In this document: piece by piece, positions 61,210 to 64,000 of the stretch
How positions within the stretch are numbered: the first letter of the stretch is position 1
Layout of the letters: each line of letters begins with the position of its first letter
Source of the DNA: Nitrosospira sp. Nsp11
Lineage (GTDB): Bacteria; Pseudomonadota; Gammaproteobacteria; Burkholderiales; Nitrosomonadaceae
Assembly (NCBI RefSeq): GCF_900142705.1
Contig: NZ_FRBV01000008.1
Span: forward strand, 1-64,000
Direction: 5' to 3'
Length of the DNA stretch: 64,000 nucleotides
Notes under the pieces: model-generated
What the model was told of the DNA's origin: nothing
Seen by the model: only the letters and a program-made list of their open reading frames with translations
Databases searched by the model: none
Program-made: the position numbers and the translations under genes

Positions 61210-62403
61210 ATGAAATCAAAAAAAGATGTAGTGGTGATAGGCGCCGGGGCGGCCGGAATGATGTGCGCAATCGAAGCGGGAAAGCGCGGGCGATCCGTGC
61301 TGCTCTTGGAACATTCAAGCAAGCTGGCAGAGAAAATCCGGATCTCGGGCGGTGGACGTTGTAATTTCACCAATCTCCACACGAGGCCGGAGGATTTTCT
61401 CTCACAAAATCCACATTTCTGCCGATCAGCATTGTCCCGCTTTACCCCCCAAAACTTTATCGATCTGGTGGAAAAGCATCGAATTCACTATCACGAAAAA
61501 AAGCTGGGGCAATTATTCTGCGACGACAGTTCGCAGCAAGTCATCGGCCTGCTGCGACGTGAATGCGATAGTGCCGGCGTCGAGTGGGAAATGCCATGCC
61601 AAGTGAGTAATGTAAGTCTTCTCGGCATCGACGGCTCCAGGTTCTTGCTGGAAACCGACCGTGGCACATTGGCAACCGATGCAGTGGTGATTGCTACCGG
61701 TGGCCTCTCCATTCCACAAATTGGCGCGAGCCCCTTCGGATATCGCGTCGCGGAGCAATTCGACATCGCGGTTACCCCTCTGCGGCCTGGATTGGTTCCG
61801 TTGATTTTTGCACCCCAGCAACTGGCCTGTTTTTCAGAAATTCCTGGAGTTGCGCTTGATGCAGTGGTGAGTTGCAATGGCGTGCGATTCCGCGAGAACC
61901 TGTTAATCACACACCGCGGCTTGAGCGGGCCCGCGATATTGCAGATTTCTTCATACTGGCGGCCGGGATTACCGCTGCACATCGACCTGCTGCCGGATCT
62001 CGACGCGGCTGCATGGCTGCTCGATCATAAGTATAGCGCCACGCTATTACCCAATCTGCTAGCGCAGCACTTGCCCCGGCGTTTCGCACGGGTCTGGAGC
62101 GAAACGATCGTGCGTGGGCAGTCAACTGGGCCGGTAAACCAGTACAGTGACAAGAGCTTGAAGCAGATTGCCGCACAATTGCACGACTGGCAGGTTATTC
62201 CGGATGGTACCGCGGGCTACAAGAAGGCGGAAGTCACGCTCGGCGGCGTGGATACCCGGGAATTATCGTCCAAAAGCATGGAGGCGAAAAAAGTGCCCGG
62301 GCTTTATTTTATAGGTGAAGTGGTGGACGTGACGGGACATCTGGGTGGGTTCAATTTCCAGTGGGCCTGGGCGTCCGGTTATGCCGCCGGCCAGTTTGTA
62401 TAG
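61210..62403 (+). CDS. BaiN/HI0933-like NAD(P)/FAD-dependent oxidoreductase
   Basis: A 397-residue flavoprotein with a Rossmann FAD motif VVVIGAGAAGMMCAIEAGKRG at the start, the family-specific KIRISGGGRCNFTNL, the ATGGLSIPQIG run, and the C-terminal LYFIGEVVDVTGHLGGFNFQWAWASG. It belongs to the YhiN/HI0933 family, typically 390-420 residues, whose physiological role is unclear; the BaiN name comes from a bile-acid reductase and is only a family label here. The gene is near but probably independent of the methyltransferase. Confidence 0.92.
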   Translation: MKSKKDVVVIGAGAAGMMCAIEAGKRGRSVLLLEHSSKLAEKIRISGGGRCNFTNLHTRPEDFLSQNPHFCRSALSRFTPQNFIDLVEKHRIHYHEKKLGQLFCDDSSQQVIGLLRRECDSAGVEWEMPCQVSNVSLLGIDGSRFLLETDRGTLATDAVVIATGGLSIPQIGASPFGYRVAEQFDIAVTPLRPGLVPLIFAPQQLACFSEIPGVALDAVVSCNGVRFRENLLITHRGLSGPAILQISSYWRPGLPLHIDLLPDLDAAAWLLDHKYSATLLPNLLAQHLPRRFARVWSETIVRGQSTGPVNQYSDKSLKQIAAQLHDWQVIPDGTAGYKKAEVTLGGVDTRELSSKSMEAKKVPGLYFIGEVVDVTGHLGGFNFQWAWASGYAAGQFV

Positions 62404-62572
62404 TTCTGCTTCCATCCGGCAGTTCTCCAGAAACCATATTTTTCGGCGTATCTATACCGGTATTTTCTCGCTGAGCAAAATTCATTTCCAACGGTTGAAA
62501 ATGGTACTACGTCGCCAGTTTACCCAGATCATCGAGCAACGCTTGGCATACCCTGGAATGGAATGAGGCATA

Positions 62573-63907
62573 TCAACGGCCGCGCCCGCCCGAACGCTGC
62601 AATGCAGGCATGCGACCGGCAGCAGGTCCTGTAGATAATCTGGCGGATGGTGGCTTTGTACCTGGCTGTCCTCCCCTCCTTTGGCTACGTCCGGGAAGTC
62701 CGGGCGGCAAGCGGCGCTGTCCGCCGCTGCTCCCATTCACGATCGGCTCGGCCTTGATTCGCGGGTCTGGCTCGAAGCCAGCGATAATTTTGCTGGATAA
62801 ATCCCGTTTGATCAGCCTTTCGATATCCGTCAACAGCTTGAGCTCGTCCACGCATACCAGCGACACTGCATCTCCTTCTGCCCCTGCCCGCCCAGTGCGT
62901 CCGATGCGGTGAACGTAATCTTCCGCCACGTTGGGCAATTCGAAGTTGACTACATGTGGTAATTCGTTGATATCGATTCCGCGTGCGGCAATGTCGGTTG
63001 CTACCAGTACCTGCAGGCTGCCAGTCTTGAATTCCGCCAGTGCTCGCGTGCGTGCCGACTGGCTTTTATTGCCGTGTATGGCAAGCGATGGAATGCCACT
63101 CGCAACCAGATGCTCAGCCAATTTGTTGGCGCCGTGCTTGGTGCGGGTGAATACCAGTACCTGCGACCAGCGGTGCTGCTTGATAAGATGGGCAAGCAGA
63201 TCGCGCTTCCGCTCACGATCCACCGGATGCACAATATGTGTCACGTTGGCAGCGGTTGCGTTGCGCGCCGCGACATCGATCATGGCCGGCTGGTTGAGCA
63301 AGCCAGCAGCCAGCGCCCGGATACCATCGGAAAAAGTGGCGGAGAACAGCAGATTCTGCCGCTGTACGGGCAGCAGCATGAGTATCTTTTTTATGTCGCG
63401 AATGAAACCCATGTCGAGCATGCGGTCAGCTTCGTCCAGCACCAGGATTTCAACATGCGACAGGTCGAGCGTTTTTTGCTGTACATGATCCAGCAGGCGG
63501 CCCGGGGTGGCGACCAGAATATCCACGCGGCTCTTCAGGCGGGTGATCTGCGGATTGATATTGACCCCACCAATCATTATCATCGAGCTCAGCTTCAGGT
63601 ATTTGCCATATATGCGTATGCTTTCCTCCACCTGTGCTGCCAGCTCGCGCGTAGGGACGAGAACCAGCGCGCGTATGGGCGGCCTGCCGCTGGAGGGTCC
63701 CTTAATGCTCCTGTCCGACAAACGATGCAGGATGGGCAAGGTAAATGCAGCGGTCTTGCCAGTGCCGGTTTGAGCCCCGGCCATTAAATCGCCGCCCGCC
63801 AGCACCGCAGGGATGGCTTGTAGTTGAATGGGCGTTGGATCGGTATAGCCGCGTTCAATCACGGCACGAAGAATTTCATCGGACAGGCCGAAGATAGAGA
63901 AAGACAT
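62573..63907 (-). CDS. rhlE: DEAD-box RNA helicase RhlE
   Basis: A 444-residue helicase. The motifs appear in order: [14 protein letters not shown] (Q), [11 protein letters not shown] (I), [10 protein letters not shown] (Ia), [20 protein letters not shown] (II), LFSATF (III), [15 protein letters not shown] (IV), [10 protein letters not shown] (V) and [10 protein letters not shown] (VI). The C-terminal tail is Gly/Arg/Pro-rich ([14 protein letters not shown]), typical of RhlE-type RNA binding. The start at 63907 has TTGGAG upstream; a longer ATG at 63925 adds six residues. It aids ribosome assembly and RNA turnover, often in the cold. Confidence 0.95.
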   Translation of the reverse strand: MSFSIFGLSDEILRAVIERGYTDPTPIQLQAIPAVLAGGDLMAGAQTGTGKTAAFTLPILHRLSDRSIKGPSSGRPPIRALVLVPTRELAAQVEESIRIYGKYLKLSSMIMIGGVNINPQITRLKSRVDILVATPGRLLDHVQQKTLDLSHVEILVLDEADRMLDMGFIRDIKKILMLLPVQRQNLLFSATFSDGIRALAAGLLNQPAMIDVAARNATAANVTHIVHPVDRERKRDLLAHLIKQHRWSQVLVFTRTKHGANKLAEHLVASGIPSLAIHGNKSQSARTRALAEFKTGSLQVLVATDIAARGIDINELPHVVNFELPNVAEDYVHRIGRTGRAGAEGDAVSLVCVDELKLLTDIERLIKRDLSSKIIAGFEPDPRIKAEPIVNGSSGGQRRLPPGLPGRSQRRGGQPGTKPPSARLSTGPAAGRMPALQRSGGRGR

Positions 63908-63925
63908 AAAACTCCAAGGTAACAT

Positions 63926-64000
63926 CGGCCTGTCGCCCCATTAGGAGACGCCAGTCTTAGGCAGACGGGTAAGTTCGAAAAACAGAATGGACGGCGTGAA
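63926..64000. other. end of window upstream of rhlE
   Basis: The last 75 bp hold the rhlE leader and perhaps the start of another gene. No complete feature can be assigned. Confidence 0.3.

Overview
The window looks like chromosome of a betaproteobacterial ammonia oxidiser, most likely a Nitrosospira-like member of the Nitrosomonadales (inference, about 0.6). The support is the combination of a cytochrome oxidase assembly block, the betaproteobacterial/acidithiobacillar type of glutamate-cysteine ligase, split glycine decarboxylase (gcvPA/gcvPB), a large hopanoid locus, a PEP-CTERM protein, an imuAB-dnaE2 cassette and a Gram-negative porin. No insertion sequence, prophage or CRISPR array was seen.

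Layout. 1-3.4 kb: end of coxC (cox3), a small DUF2909 membrane protein, SURF1, a SCO-like membrane-anchored protein, heme O synthase (ctaB) and a SCO1 copper chaperone, together an aa3 oxidase maturation block. 3.4-13.4 kb: FAD-linked oxidase, BON-domain lipoprotein, yraN divergent from rsmI, a small CPVC thioredoxin-fold protein, sixA, the kup potassium transporter, tRNA-Arg(CCG), a membrane-anchored c-type cytochrome, apaH and plsC. 13.5-19.8 kb: a minus-strand glycine-cleavage operon under a tandem glycine riboswitch with an intrinsic terminator, in the order gcvT-gcvH-gcvPA-tpx-gcvPB-pfkB, so a thiol peroxidase sits inside it. 20-28 kb: an ExeA-like ATPase fused to a SPOR domain, gshA-gshB, a minimal regulatory PTS (EIIA-HPr-EI) and metX. 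28-29.5 kb: a decayed gene and a PEP-CTERM protein. 30-36 kb: the lexA-imuA-imuB-dnaE2 mutagenesis operon, whose promoter carries two GAAC-N4-GTTC operators inside a perfect 20-bp inverted repeat. 36.6-40.5 kb: a surface-polysaccharide islet (PP-loop protein with QueC-like cysteines, pyruvyl transferase, glycosyltransferase). 40.7-44.8 kb: trpGDC and a porin. 45.3-54 kb: hopanoid synthesis and transport (hpnH, hpnM, hpnN, mlaA, shc, hpnG). 54-57.3 kb: rpsO, pnp and dksA. 57.8-60.4 kb: two secreted EF-hand precursor peptides with EGxCG cysteine motifs, followed by a DUF692 multinuclear iron oxidase and a DUF2063 partner. 60.5-64 kb: a methyltransferase, a BaiN-like flavoprotein and rhlE.

The most interesting locus is 57.8-60.4 kb. 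It has the layout of the bufferin/oxazolin (buf/hvf) family of metal-binding, cysteine-modified peptides, but both precursors carry two complete EF-hand calcium loops, and they differ sharply in cysteine number (four versus one). The LexA operator/promoter architecture, the riboswitch-controlled operon that includes tpx, and the PP-loop protein in the polysaccharide islet are the next best leads.
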